Positions 50,031-58,987 of a stretch of DNA of 64,000 nucleotides are shown piece after piece. Position 1 is the first letter of the stretch; every line of letters starts with the position of its first letter. Position numbers and translations under genes: made by a program. Below the pieces are notes generated by a model. It did not search any database, was not told where the DNA came from, and was given only the letters and a program-made list of their open reading frames with translations. The stretch is from Haloferax massiliensis (lineage in GTDB: Archaea > Halobacteriota > Halobacteria > Halobacteriales > Haloferacaceae): assembly GCF_001368915.1 (NCBI RefSeq), contig NZ_CSTE01000001.1, positions 628,951 to 692,950 of the forward strand. The letters run 5' to 3'.

Positions 50031-52235
50031 TCAGGGTCGCGGCGGGTCGCCGTCGTAGGCGTCGCGGTCGGTGTAGAAGTTCAGCATGGCGAACTTGAGT
50101 TTGTTCGGCGCGATGTCGACCATCTCGGCGCGCTCTTCGACCGGGAACGACCCGCGGACGCCGTACTTGCCCATCGAGGAGCTCTCGCGGGTGTAGCGCT
50201 TGTCGGCCAGCACGCGGACGCCGAAGTCGTCGGGCGCGCGGATGACCCGCCCGAGCGCCTGTCTGGTCTTCCGAATCGTCGGAATCTCGACGGCGTAGCG
50301 CCAGCCGGCGTCCCTCTTGCCGCGGTAGGCGCGGTCGTAGGCGGCCTGTACCGCCTCCAGCCGCTCGGAGAGATGCGGGTAGGGAACGCCGACGACCACG
50401 ACGGTTCGGGCGTCGTCGCCGTCGAAGCTCACGCTCTCGGCGAGCGTCCCCCACAGCGAGGTGAGAAGCACCGCGCCGTCCTTGCCGACGAACTCGCGGC
50501 GCAACTCCTCGGCGCGGACGCCCGGCTCGTCCAAAAACAGCTCCGCGTCGACGTCCGGATTCGTCCGCAGGCGCTCGTGGTGGCGCTCCGCCTCGGCGTA
50601 CGACGGGAAGAACACGAGCGTGTTGCCCGGCGTGAAGGCGGCCGCGTCAGCGAGCATCTCCTCGATGGTCTCCTGCGTGCCGGGGTCGTCGCGTTCGGAG
50701 GAGAACAGCGCGGGCAGCGAGACGGAGAACGTCCGGCGGTTCTCCTCGGGGTATTCGAGGCCGTAGGCCATCGTCACCGGGTCTTCGAGGCCCAGCGTGC
50801 CCTCCGTCACGTCGAACGGGCGGAGCGTCGCCGACATCAGGATGCTCGCGTGGACCTCCTCGAACAGCTCTTTCGTGACCTCTCGCGGGATGCAGGTGTA
50901 CAGCTCTGCGCGGCCGTAAATCTCGTCTGTGCCGCCGTCGCGGCGGACCGACAGCATCGGGTGGCGGCCGAGTTCGCCGCCCATCTCCGTCCAGTCGGCG
51001 ATGAAGTTCGCCGCCTGGAGCGTCTGGCACTCCTTGCGCGTCGTCGCCTCGCCGTTCTTGTACGCGTCTTCGTACTGCTCGTCCAACTGCTTGCCCAACT
51101 GGAGGGCGAGTTCGACCTCCACGTCGATGCCGCGGCCCTCGTAGGACTGCAGGAACTCCATCGTCAGGTCGTCGCGGCGGCCCTGATTGGCGATAGAGAG
51201 GTCGTACCAGTTCTCGCCGACCTGCTCGCGCTCGCCGAAGCCGAACGCCTCCTCGTAGCTGTCGCGAAGCGCGTCGAGGAACGTCCCGATGACGTTGCGG
51301 GCGCTCTCGGCCCGCGAGTCGTCTTCGTCTTCCAGCTCGTTCATCGCGCTTTCGAGCGTGTTCTCGGTGAGCGCGCGACTCGCGTGGTCGCGGGCGGCGC
51401 TCTCGATGTTGTGCGCCTCGTCGAACACCGTAATCACGTCGTCGGGGTCGCGGTCCAACCACCGGAAGAACTGCTCGCGTATCATCGGGTCGAGCAGGTG
51501 GTGGTAGTTGCAGACGACGAGGTCGATGCCCTCCATGCCCTCTTTGAGCAGTTCGTAGCCGCAGAGGTTCTGCTTCCCCGCGTACTCGAAAATCTCGTCG
51601 GGCGTCCGCACGTCGTCGAACAGCCACTGGAAGAACTCGTCTGTGTTCCGCGTGAGGTTGTTGTAGTAGTGCTCGCAGTAGTTGCCCTCCTTCAACTCCT
51701 CCAGTTCGTCGTCGAGGGCGTCGAGTTCGTCCGTGACGGCGCTTCGCGCGTCGGCCGCGCCGGACTCGCCCTCACGCATCCCGTCGAGGAGCGACTGCGC
51801 CTGCTCGGAGAGTTCGGCCTTGTCGGACTCCTTTTCGACGATGCTCCGGGTCGTATCGCGGAGGGTCTGACACTCCTGAAAGCCCACGTCGATGTGGCAC
51901 ATCGAGGACTTCCCCCGGAACACCACCGCGCGGATGGCCTCCTCTCTGGTGATGGCGCGGGCGTCCTCGACGAACTGGCGCATCTGCTGGTGGACGTTCG
52001 TCGTGATGACGACCGTCTTGTCGTGCTCGCGGGCGTACGAGAGCGCGGGCACGAGCGCGGAGATGGTCTTCCCCGTCCCGGTCGCCCCTTCGAGGAGGAC
52101 GTTCCGCTCGTCGTCGAGGGCGTCGGCGATGCCGGCCATCGCCGCCTCCTGATTGGGGTACGGCTCGTCGTACGGGAAGAACCGCCACGCTCCGTCCGCG
52201 TCGCCGTCGTCGGGTGCGCCGTTGGCGTGGGCCAC
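50031..52235 (-). CDS. Rad3/XPD-like iron-sulphur DNA helicase
   Basis: An SF2 helicase of 734 residues related to XPD/DinG. Walker A is EGATGTGKTISAL, the DEAH box is VFDEAHNIE, and motif VI is ALGRVIRAPDDFGVRVLAD. Four cysteines between motifs Ia and II (SSMCH, FQECQ, YCEHY, NLCGY) are placed to bind the 4Fe-4S cluster that is needed for helicase activity. Whether it serves nucleotide excision repair or another process in this organism is unknown. Haloarchaea carry several Rad3-like paralogues, so no suffix is given. Confidence 0.93.
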   Translation of the reverse strand: MAHANGAPDDGDADGAWRFFPYDEPYPNQEAAMAGIADALDDERNVLLEGATGTGKTISALVPALSYAREHDKTVVITTNVHQQMRQFVEDARAITREEAIRAVVFRGKSSMCHIDVGFQECQTLRDTTRSIVEKESDKAELSEQAQSLLDGMREGESGAADARSAVTDELDALDDELEELKEGNYCEHYYNNLTRNTDEFFQWLFDDVRTPDEIFEYAGKQNLCGYELLKEGMEGIDLVVCNYHHLLDPMIREQFFRWLDRDPDDVITVFDEAHNIESAARDHASRALTENTLESAMNELEDEDDSRAESARNVIGTFLDALRDSYEEAFGFGEREQVGENWYDLSIANQGRRDDLTMEFLQSYEGRGIDVEVELALQLGKQLDEQYEDAYKNGEATTRKECQTLQAANFIADWTEMGGELGRHPMLSVRRDGGTDEIYGRAELYTCIPREVTKELFEEVHASILMSATLRPFDVTEGTLGLEDPVTMAYGLEYPEENRRTFSVSLPALFSSERDDPGTQETIEEMLADAAAFTPGNTLVFFPSYAEAERHHERLRTNPDVDAELFLDEPGVRAEELRREFVGKDGAVLLTSLWGTLAESVSFDGDDARTVVVVGVPYPHLSERLEAVQAAYDRAYRGKRDAGWRYAVEIPTIRKTRQALGRVIRAPDDFGVRVLADKRYTRESSSMGKYGVRGSFPVEERAEMVDIAPNKLKFAMLNFYTDRDAYDGDPPRP

Positions 52236-52381
52236 GGGAGAATCTCGGCCGCCATCCGATTAAAAGGCTCGGAGCCCTCGACACCGCCGGAGACGACGGG
52301 GACGGTGTGTGGCTCTCTCCGCCCTCGGCGGCGTCGTCTGAGAAGAAAACGACCGTGTCGGACTCGTTTCGGGCCCGACTG

Positions 52382-53281
52382 CTACTCTTCGAGCAGTTCG
52401 ACGATGAGGCCCTTCTGGGCGTGCAGGCGGTTCTCCGCTTGGTCCCAGACGAGCGAGCGCTCGCCTTCGAGCACGTCGCCGGTAATCTCCTCGCCGCGGT
52501 GGGCCGGCAGGCAGTGCATGACCTTCGCGTCGGTGTCAGAAAGCAGGTCCTCGTTGAGCTGGAACCCCTCGAACGCCTGCAGTTTCTCGTGGCGCTGGTC
52601 CTCTTGGCCCATCGAAATCCACACGTCGGTGTAGACCACGTCCGCGTCCGCGACGGCCTCCTCGGGGTCGGTCGTAATCGTCGGGACCGAGCCGAGCTCT
52701 GCGGCCTTTTCGAGCACGTCGTCGTCGACGCCGTACTCCGGCGGGGTCGCCACCGTGAGGTCGATACCGGCCATCGCACAGCCGAGGACGAACGACTGGC
52801 CGACGTTGTTGCCGTCGCCGACCCACGCCGCGGACACCTCGGCGAAGTCGCCGACGTGCTCGCGGATGGTGAGCAGGTCGGCGAGCGTCTGACAGGGGTG
52901 GGCGTCGTCGGTCAGGCCGTTGATGACCGGCGCGTCGGAGTGCTCGGCGATTTCGAGCAGGTCCTCGTGGTCGAACAGGCGGACCATGATGGCGTCGCCG
53001 TAGCGACCCAGCACGCGCGCGGTGTCCGAAAGCGGCTCGCCGTGGCCGAGCTGGATGTCCTCGGGGCCGAGGAACAGCGCGTGGCCGCCCAGTTCGGTCA
53101 TCCCCGTCTCGAAGGAGACACGCGTCCGGGTACTCGGCTTCTCGAAGAGCATCGCCAGCGTCGCTCGGGTGAGCTGCGTCTCGTCGTCGCCGGACTTGAT
53201 GTCGGCGGCGCGGGTGAGGACGCGGTCTAACTCCGATGCGCTGATGTCGTCGATGTCGGTGAAGTGGGTGGTTTCGAGCAT
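52382..53281 (-). CDS. argF: Ornithine carbamoyltransferase
   Basis: It makes citrulline from ornithine and carbamoyl phosphate in arginine synthesis. The 299-residue protein has the carbamoyl-phosphate motif EKPSTRTRVSFE, DHEDLLEIAEHS, HPCQTLADLLT for phosphate and carbamoyl contacts, and MHCLPAHRG with the ornithine-binding cysteine. It is the last gene of the arginine cluster, 69 bases after argE. In haloarchaea there is also a catabolic enzyme (arcB); the position in a biosynthetic cluster supports the anabolic role. Confidence 0.96.
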   Translation of the reverse strand: MLETTHFTDIDDISASELDRVLTRAADIKSGDDETQLTRATLAMLFEKPSTRTRVSFETGMTELGGHALFLGPEDIQLGHGEPLSDTARVLGRYGDAIMVRLFDHEDLLEIAEHSDAPVINGLTDDAHPCQTLADLLTIREHVGDFAEVSAAWVGDGNNVGQSFVLGCAMAGIDLTVATPPEYGVDDDVLEKAAELGSVPTITTDPEEAVADADVVYTDVWISMGQEDQRHEKLQAFEGFQLNEDLLSDTDAKVMHCLPAHRGEEITGDVLEGERSLVWDQAENRLHAQKGLIVELLEE

Positions 53282-53350
53282 TGTGTCGTGTGTCGTGTCT
53301 CCGTGTCGGTTCGTCGTCTCGGTCGTTCGGTCGCCGCCGCTCGGCTCGCC

Positions 53351-54493
53351 TCAGTCGTCAGCGAGGCGCTCGCACACGTCGACGAGCACGTCGATGGCGC
53401 TGTCGAACTCGGCGAGGTCGAGGTGTTCGTTCGGGGCGTGGTCGAGGTCCGAGTCGCCGGGGCCGTAGGTCGCCATCGGGCAGTCCCACGTCCCGGCGAA
53501 GATGTTCATGTCGCTGGTTCCGGTCTTGCGGAGGAGCCGGGGCTTCACGCCGCCGACGTTGCGGATGGCGACGCGGAACGCCCGCGCCACGTCGGTGCGG
53601 GGGCTCATCATGACCGGCGGGATGGGTTTGTTCCAGTGGACGCCGCCGCGGGTGAGTTCGCTCTCCGCGACCTCGCGCACGTCGTCGATGGTGTACCGCG
53701 GCGGGACGCGGAACTGCACGTCCACCGTCGCCTCGACCGCGAGGCCGTCGTCGCTCGGGCCGCCGTCGAAGCGCACCGGCTTGGTCGTCACCGTGTCGAA
53801 GACGCCGTCGCGCTCCTCGTCGAAGAAGTCGGCCACGCGGGACCACCACGCGACCGCGGACTGGATGGCGTTCTCCTCGGGGCGCGAGGAGTGGCCCAGT
53901 TCGCTCGTCGAGATGTACGTCCCGGAGAGGAAGCCGCGGTAGCCGAGGGTGACGCCGTCCCAGCCCGAGGGTTCGCCGTTGACGACCGCGTCGGGCTCCT
54001 CGCGGTCCTCCACGAGGTGCCACGCGCCGCGCGAGGAGGTCTCCTCGCCGACGACGCCGACGAACGAGACGCCCGTCTCGACGGCCGCCGCGGCCATCGA
54101 ACAGAGCGGTCCGGTCGCGTCGACGCTGCCGCGTCCCCAGAGGACGCCGTCTTCGATTTTCACCGGCACGTCGCCGGGGACGGTGTCGATGTGGGAGGTG
54201 AGAAGCACCGCGTCGTCGGCCGGCGCGCGGACGTTGCCGACCTCGTCTATCCACACCTCGCGGTCGTGCGCCTCGAAGAACGCCTTCAGCACCTCGGCGG
54301 CCGCCTCCTCCTCACCCGACACCGAGGGCGTCGAGACCATGTCGTAGAGGAGGTGGCGCGCCTCGGCCCACTCGCCTTCGTCGAGGGCGTCGGTCCCGTC
54401 GTCGGAGACGGCGCTCGCGTCGGTCTCGGCGTCGGCCGCTCCCGCGTTCTCCACGTCTGCCTCGTCGTCTTCGCGTTCGATTTCGGCGTTCAT
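53351..54493 (-). CDS. argE: LysW-ornithine/lysine hydrolase (M20 peptidase family)
   Basis: It releases the finished amino acid from the LysW carrier protein. The 380-residue M20-type protein has the metal ligands of that family: LLTSHIDTVP, WGRGSVDATG, and GEETSSRGA, then the dimerisation domain. An N-terminal acidic extension of about 42 residues precedes the catalytic domain and is not seen in thermophile LysK. Its start codon overlaps the argD stop by four bases (ATGA). Called argE in haloarchaea, lysK in thermophiles; the arginine role is inferred from the cluster with argF, argG and argH. Confidence 0.92.
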   Translation of the reverse strand: MNAEIEREDDEADVENAGAADAETDASAVSDDGTDALDEGEWAEARHLLYDMVSTPSVSGEEEAAAEVLKAFFEAHDREVWIDEVGNVRAPADDAVLLTSHIDTVPGDVPVKIEDGVLWGRGSVDATGPLCSMAAAAVETGVSFVGVVGEETSSRGAWHLVEDREEPDAVVNGEPSGWDGVTLGYRGFLSGTYISTSELGHSSRPEENAIQSAVAWWSRVADFFDEERDGVFDTVTTKPVRFDGGPSDDGLAVEATVDVQFRVPPRYTIDDVREVAESELTRGGVHWNKPIPPVMMSPRTDVARAFRVAIRNVGGVKPRLLRKTGTSDMNIFAGTWDCPMATYGPGDSDLDHAPNEHLDLAEFDSAIDVLVDVCERLADD

Positions 54494-55626
54494 GATAACA
54501 CGTTCGTCATGGCGTCGACCGCGCGGTCGGCGTGTTCCTCCTCGATGACCAGCGGCGGCAGGAACCGGACGACTGTCCGGCCCGCCGGGAGCGCGAGCAA
54601 CTGCTCGGACAGCGCGAGGTGCTTCAGCGTGCGGTTCGCGCCGCGTTTGACCTCGACGCCGACCATGAGGCCGTCGCCGCGGACCTCGCGGACCGGCAGG
54701 TCGTGTTCCTCGACGGCGGCTTCGAGTTCCGTCGTGAGGTAGTCGCCCACCGCGGCCGCGTGGCCCGGCAGGTCTTCCTCGACGATTGTGTCGAGGGTGG
54801 CGTTCGCCGCCGCACAGACCACGGGACCGCCGGAGAACGTCGAGCCGTGGGAGGCCGCGCCGTCGGCAATCCAGTCGGCACACAGCGTCGCGCCGAGCGG
54901 GAGACCGTTGGCGATGCCCTTCGCGCTCGTGAGGATGTCGGGGACGACGCCGGCGTTCTCGCAGGCCCACAGCGACCCGGTGCGACCGATGCCGGTCTGA
55001 ATCTCGTCGAAGACGAGCGCGGCACCCGCGTCCTCGGTCAGGTCGCGGGCGGTCTGGAGATATTCCGCCGTCGCGGGGTTGATGCCGCCTTCGCCCTGAA
55101 TCGGCTCTAAGAACACGGCGGCCGTCTCGTCGTCGACGGCCTCGGCGAGTTCCGCTTCGTCGCCGTAGCTGACGAACTCCACGCCGCCGGCGACCGGCTC
55201 GTAGGGCTTCTTGTACTTCTGTTTCCACGTCAGCGCGAGGCTCCCGAGGGTGCGACCGTGGAAGGCGCGCTTCGTGGCGACGATTTTCTCGCGGCCGGTC
55301 GCCGAGCGGGCGAACTTCATCGCCGCCTCGTTGGCTTCGGTGCCGGAGTTACAGAGCCAGACGTTCGAGATGTCGCCGGGCGCGAGCGTCGCCAGCTTCT
55401 CGTACAGTTCGGTGCGGACCTCGACGGGGTACGACGCCTGCACGTAGGTCAGCTTCGCGGCCTGTTCCTGAATCGCGGAGGTGACCGCTGGGTGGGAGTG
55501 GCCGAGCGCCGCGACGGCGTAGCTCGCGCCGAAGTCGAGGTACTCGGTGCCGTCGTCCGAGTAGAGATACGGCCCCTCGCCGGACTCGATGGCGATGGGT
55601 TTCTCGTTGAAGACGAAGCCGCTCAT
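54490..55626 (-). CDS. argD: LysW-glutamate semialdehyde aminotransferase
   Basis: A class III PLP aminotransferase of 378 residues that turns the LysW-bound semialdehyde into LysW-ornithine. Motifs are CNSGTEANEAAMKFAR (cofactor phosphate), ATKRAFHGRTLG, LVFDEIQTGIGRTG (with the aspartate that holds the pyridine nitrogen) and the PLP lysine in LTSAKGIANG. The start overlaps the argB stop by four bases, so argB, argD and argE are translationally coupled. Confidence 0.95.
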   Translation of the reverse strand: MSGFVFNEKPIAIESGEGPYLYSDDGTEYLDFGASYAVAALGHSHPAVTSAIQEQAAKLTYVQASYPVEVRTELYEKLATLAPGDISNVWLCNSGTEANEAAMKFARSATGREKIVATKRAFHGRTLGSLALTWKQKYKKPYEPVAGGVEFVSYGDEAELAEAVDDETAAVFLEPIQGEGGINPATAEYLQTARDLTEDAGAALVFDEIQTGIGRTGSLWACENAGVVPDILTSAKGIANGLPLGATLCADWIADGAASHGSTFSGGPVVCAAANATLDTIVEEDLPGHAAAVGDYLTTELEAAVEEHDLPVREVRGDGLMVGVEVKRGANRTLKHLALSEQLLALPAGRTVVRFLPPLVIEEEHADRAVDAMTNVLS

Positions 55627-56555
55627 TGTTCGGCCCCCTCGGCTTCGACCAGCGCGCCGGGCGTCACGTGCGTGCCGCCGCCGTTGAGCGCCGTCACGAT
55701 GGGGTCGTTGAGGTTCGCGTCGGAGACGACGACCTCGGCGGCCCCGCCGTCGAGCGCCTCCTTCGCGGCCATGACCTTCTTCGTCATGAACCCCTCGGCG
55801 GCCGATTCGAGCGCCGAGAACCCCTCGGGCGTGTCGGCCGTCTCGATGAGCGTCGACTCGTCGTCGGGGTCGGCGTAGACGCCCTTCACGTCGGTGAGGA
55901 CGACGAGTTTCGCGCCGAGCGCGCCCGCGACAGCGGCCGCGGCGCGGTCGGCGTCGGCGTTGACCGGCACGCCGTCGTCGGCGAGCATCGGAACGGTCAC
56001 GATGGGCGTGTAGCCGCCGTCGAGGAGCGCTTCGAGGAGCGTCGCGTTCACCGAGGTAATCTTCCCGGAGTGGTCGCCGCGCTTGATCTTCTTCTTGCCG
56101 TCTTCGACGACGCGGACGGCCGACTTGCGCGGGCCGGTCAGGAGACCGCCGTCGACGCCCGAGAGGCCGAGCGCGTCGACGCCCGCCTCGCGGAACAGCG
56201 CCGTCAGGTCCGTGTTGAGCTTGCCGGGCATCACCATCGAGAAGACCTCCATGGTGCGCTCGTCGGTGAAGCGCCCGGAGACGCCCGAGGGCGACTCGAC
56301 GTAGGTCGGCTCCTCGCCGAGTTCTTCGAGCGTCTCGTCGACGGCGGTCGAGCCGCCGTGGACGACGACGACGTCGGTGCCGTTGGCGACGAGGTGGGCC
56401 ACGTCGGAGACGGCCCCCTGCGGGTCGACGGCTTTCGCGCCGCCGATTTTGACGACGACCGGCGGCTCGGAACCGCCATCGGTGAGTAGGTTCGCTTCGT
56501 TGTCGACGAGCTGTTCGTGTGCCGCGAGCAGTTCCTCGCGTGTGTATCCTGTCAT
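55623..56555 (-). CDS. argB: LysW-glutamate kinase
   Basis: An amino-acid kinase of 310 residues that phosphorylates the LysW-bound glutamate. Motifs are VVVKIGGAKA at residues 33-42, VVVHGGSTAVDETLE, SGVDGGLLTGP, and NADADRAAAAVAGALGAKLVVL for ATP. It lacks the arginine-inhibition extension of some ArgB proteins. It resembles LysZ more than free N-acetylglutamate kinases, in line with the LysW route. A 54-base gap separates it from argC. Confidence 0.93.
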   Translation of the reverse strand: MTGYTREELLAAHEQLVDNEANLLTDGGSEPPVVVKIGGAKAVDPQGAVSDVAHLVANGTDVVVVHGGSTAVDETLEELGEEPTYVESPSGVSGRFTDERTMEVFSMVMPGKLNTDLTALFREAGVDALGLSGVDGGLLTGPRKSAVRVVEDGKKKIKRGDHSGKITSVNATLLEALLDGGYTPIVTVPMLADDGVPVNADADRAAAAVAGALGAKLVVLTDVKGVYADPDDESTLIETADTPEGFSALESAAEGFMTKKVMAAKEALDGGAAEVVVSDANLNDPIVTALNGGGTHVTPGALVEAEGAEQ

Positions 56556-56609
56556 AGTCGAAATGGTGCGTAAATCGTGGGCCGGGGCGAGCGTTCGGGG
56601 GCGGTGCGG

Positions 56610-57653
56610 TCAGGGCGAGCCGACGGGGTGGAAGCCGGTGAAGTCGAGTCCGGCGGTCTCGTCCAGCCCGAGCGCGATGTTGGCGGCGTGGACCGCCTGC
56701 CCCGCGGAGCCTTTCATCATGTTGTCGATGGCCGAGAAGACGACGAGTCGTCGGTTTCCGGGGTCGATTTCGAAGCCGACCTCGCCGAAGTTCGTCCCGG
56801 CGACCGACTTCGGTTCCGGGTAGCGGTAGACGCCGCCGCCGCCGGCGACGGTGCGCATGAACGGTTCGTCGCCGTAGGAGCCGCGGAACGCTTTCCACAT
56901 GTCGCCCTTCGAGACGGGGCCGTCGGGGAAGACGTGACAGGTCGCCGCCGCGCCGCGGACCATGTCGACCGCGTGGACGGTAAACGAGACCGAAAGTCCG
57001 AGGTACTCCTCGATTTCGGCCTCGTGGCGGTGGCCGGTCGGCGCGTAGGGGCGGACGATGCCCGAGCGCTCGGCGTGCGACGACGCCTTGCTCGCGCCCG
57101 CGCCGCCCTCCGACGAGCCGACTTTCACGTCCACGACGACCTGCTCGTCGCCGGAGAGGATGCCGGCGTCGAAAAGCGGCTTGAGGCCGAGAATCGTCGC
57201 GGTCGCGTTACAGCCGCCCGCGGCGATGAGGTCCGCGCCGGGGAGGTTCTCGCGGTTCAGTTCGGGGAGCGCGTACTCCGACTGTTCGAGGTATTCGGGG
57301 CAGACGTGGCCGTCGTACCACTCGTCGTACTGCGCCGCCTCCGAGAGGCGGAAGTCCGCGGAGAGGTCGACGACGGTGTCCGCCGCGTCCTGAAAGGCGT
57401 CGATGTGCTCCATCGAGACGCCGTGGGGCGTCGCCGTGAACAGCACGTCGACGGATTCGAGGTCCTCCGGCGAGGTGAAACGGAGGTCGAGGTGACGAAG
57501 GTTCGGGTGGACGTGACCGACGGTTTTGCGCTCGTAGGAGCGGCTCGTCGCCTGTTCGATATCGAAGTTCGGGTGGCCGTCGAGCAGACGGAGCAGTTCG
57601 CCGCCGGTGAACCCGGAGCCGCCGACGACGCCCGCGGTGAGCTGGTCGCTCAC
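56610..57653 (-). CDS. argC: LysW-glutamyl-phosphate reductase
   Basis: It reduces the LysW-bound acyl phosphate to the semialdehyde with NADPH. The 347-residue protein has the nucleotide-binding GVVGGSGFTGGELLRLLDGH, the catalytic cysteine in AAGGCNATATILGLKPL, and HRHEAEIEEYL. A long conserved C-terminal block (VAGGGGVYRYPEPKSVAGTN) is typical of LysY/ArgC. It starts with GTG that overlaps the argX stop by four bases (GTGA). Confidence 0.94.
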   Translation of the reverse strand: MSDQLTAGVVGGSGFTGGELLRLLDGHPNFDIEQATSRSYERKTVGHVHPNLRHLDLRFTSPEDLESVDVLFTATPHGVSMEHIDAFQDAADTVVDLSADFRLSEAAQYDEWYDGHVCPEYLEQSEYALPELNRENLPGADLIAAGGCNATATILGLKPLFDAGILSGDEQVVVDVKVGSSEGGAGASKASSHAERSGIVRPYAPTGHRHEAEIEEYLGLSVSFTVHAVDMVRGAAATCHVFPDGPVSKGDMWKAFRGSYGDEPFMRTVAGGGGVYRYPEPKSVAGTNFGEVGFEIDPGNRRLVVFSAIDNMMKGSAGQAVHAANIALGLDETAGLDFTGFHPVGSP

Positions 57654-58525
57654 GCCGAGACCTCCGCCAGCGACTGCTCGCCGTCGGCCTTGGCTTCGAG
57701 CCAGTCGACGACCGTCGCGGGAACGTCCGCCTCGACGGCGTCGTTGAGCGCCTTGAACTCGACGGTGTGGTTGACCTCGTGGACGGTGTAACTATCTCCC
57801 GTCTCCATGAGGTCGACGCCGAGCAGGCCGCCGCCGACCGCGTCGGACGCCTGCTTCACGAGTTCCTTCGCGCGGTCGTCGAGTTCGAACTCCTCGACGC
57901 TCGCGCCCTTCGCGGCGTTCGTGAGCCAGTGGTCCGACGAGCGGACCATCGCGGCGACGGGTTCGCCGTCGACGGCGAGCACGCGGATGTCGCGGCCCGG
58001 CTTCTCGACGAACTCCTGGATGTAGAACACCTTGTGCTCGTAGTTGCCGAGCGTCGACTTGTGTTCGAGGATGGCCTCGGCGGCCGACTCGGAGTCGATT
58101 TTCGCCATCAGGCGACCCCACGAGCCGACCACCGGCTTGAGGACGCAGGGGTAGCCGAACTCCTCGACGATTTCCATCGCCGATTCGACCGTGAACGCGA
58201 CTTTCGTGTTCGGCGTGGGAACGCCCGCGTCCGCGAGCGCGAGGCTGTTTTTCGCCTTGTCGGCGCAGATGTCGGCGGTCTCGTGGGAGTTGACGACCGG
58301 GATTCCGTACGACTGCAGGAAGCGCGTGATGTAGATGCTCCTGCTCGTCGCCAGACAGCGGTCGACCACCACGTCGAGTCCGTCGAACGATTCCGGCGGC
58401 TCAGTGAGGTCGAACTGCTCTTTCCGAACGTCTATCTTCGTCACCTCGTGGCCGCGGTCGCGAAGCTCGTTGAGCAGGAGCTTCTCGTCGCGGCGAATCC
58501 GGGAATAGAGCAGTCCAACGTGCAA
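57650..58525 (-). CDS. argX: LysW-glutamate ligase
   Basis: An ATP-grasp ligase of 291 residues that joins glutamate to the C-terminal glutamate of LysW, the first step of the carrier route. RimK/LysX-like features are MHVGLLYSRIRRDEKLL, FGYPCVLKPVVGSWGRLMAK, YIQEFVEKPGRDIRVLAV, and VHEVNHTVEFK with metal-binding residues. It has a TTG start one base after the lysW stop, with the GGGGAG of the lysW end acting as ribosome site. The known LysX/ArgX specificity motif cannot be judged with certainty, but the arginine cluster points to glutamate. Confidence 0.93.
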   Translation of the reverse strand: MHVGLLYSRIRRDEKLLLNELRDRGHEVTKIDVRKEQFDLTEPPESFDGLDVVVDRCLATSRSIYITRFLQSYGIPVVNSHETADICADKAKNSLALADAGVPTPNTKVAFTVESAMEIVEEFGYPCVLKPVVGSWGRLMAKIDSESAAEAILEHKSTLGNYEHKVFYIQEFVEKPGRDIRVLAVDGEPVAAMVRSSDHWLTNAAKGASVEEFELDDRAKELVKQASDAVGGGLLGVDLMETGDSYTVHEVNHTVEFKALNDAVEADVPATVVDWLEAKADGEQSLAEVSA

Positions 58526-58526
58526 T

Positions 58527-58706
58527 TTACTCTCCCCAGTCCTCTTCGAGTTCGGGCGCTTCTTCGAGTGTCACGGGGTCGAGGGAGACGACTTCCAGCT
58601 CTGCGCCCGTGGCGGGGCTGTCGATGATTTCGCCGACTTCGACGTCGGCCGGCAGCTCGATTTCCTCTCCGCTCAGCGGGTCTTCCGCGGTGATGGTGTC
58701 GCTCAT
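58527..58706 (-). CDS. lysW: Amino-group carrier protein LysW, cysteine-free variant
   Basis: A 59-residue carrier protein whose C-terminal glutamate is the attachment site for the growing amino acid. It ends with the conserved motif ELEEDWGE, and the central GAELEVVSLDPVTLEEAPE fits LysW exactly. In most relatives the N-terminal half is a zinc ribbon with two C-x2-C pairs. Here those places read EDPLSG and IDSPATG: all four cysteines are gone and the protein contains none at all. The start MSDTITAEDPLSG is the only good one; a TATA-like CTTTAATA (58733-58740) is about 31 bases upstream. Confidence 0.93.
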   Translation of the reverse strand: MSDTITAEDPLSGEEIELPADVEVGEIIDSPATGAELEVVSLDPVTLEEAPELEEDWGE

Positions 58707-58732
58707 TACATCCGTGGCTGGTCGACGGACGG

Positions 58733-58740
58733 TATTAAAG
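58733..58740 (-). promoter_or_regulatory. TATA-like element of the lysW operon
   Basis: CTTTAATA on the minus strand is centred about 31 bases upstream of the lysW ATG. It suggests a separate promoter for lysW-argX-argC-argB-argD-argE-argF, distinct from that of argG-argH. Confidence 0.6.
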
Positions 58741-58855
58741 GCGTCGAAAATTACGCGAGGAAAATAAGCGCAAAGAAGTCTCTAACGGGTGTTATCTGTC
58801 GAATCGGCCGAACGTACGGACCGACCGAACGACGCGTCGAGCTTGGGTGCCACGC

Positions 58856-58987
58856 TCACTCGACGCCGGAGACGGGACCGGTCGTCGGACCGGTCGACCC
58901 GTCCCCCGCGTCGGGCGTGGTGGTCGTCGTCGCGGCGCGGTCGCTCGCGGTCGTCGAAGCAGGCCCGCGGGCGTCGCGCGTCCGGAC
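58856..58987 (-). other. Coding-like, in-frame tail after the argH stop
   Basis: Right after the argH TGA the same frame stays open for 43 codons to a second TGA. Nearly all third positions are G or C, and the product is Thr/Ala/Gly-rich (TTASDRAATTTTTPDAGDG), like haloarchaeal C-terminal tails. It may be a remnant of a longer ArgH or a readthrough product; no start codon lies inside it. Confidence 0.45.

Noticed and set aside
48615..52634. 1339-codon open frame on the plus strand
   Set aside because: It runs antisense to the P450, Rad3-like helicase and part of argF. High GC3 in the true genes removes stop codons from this frame; the product has no domain.
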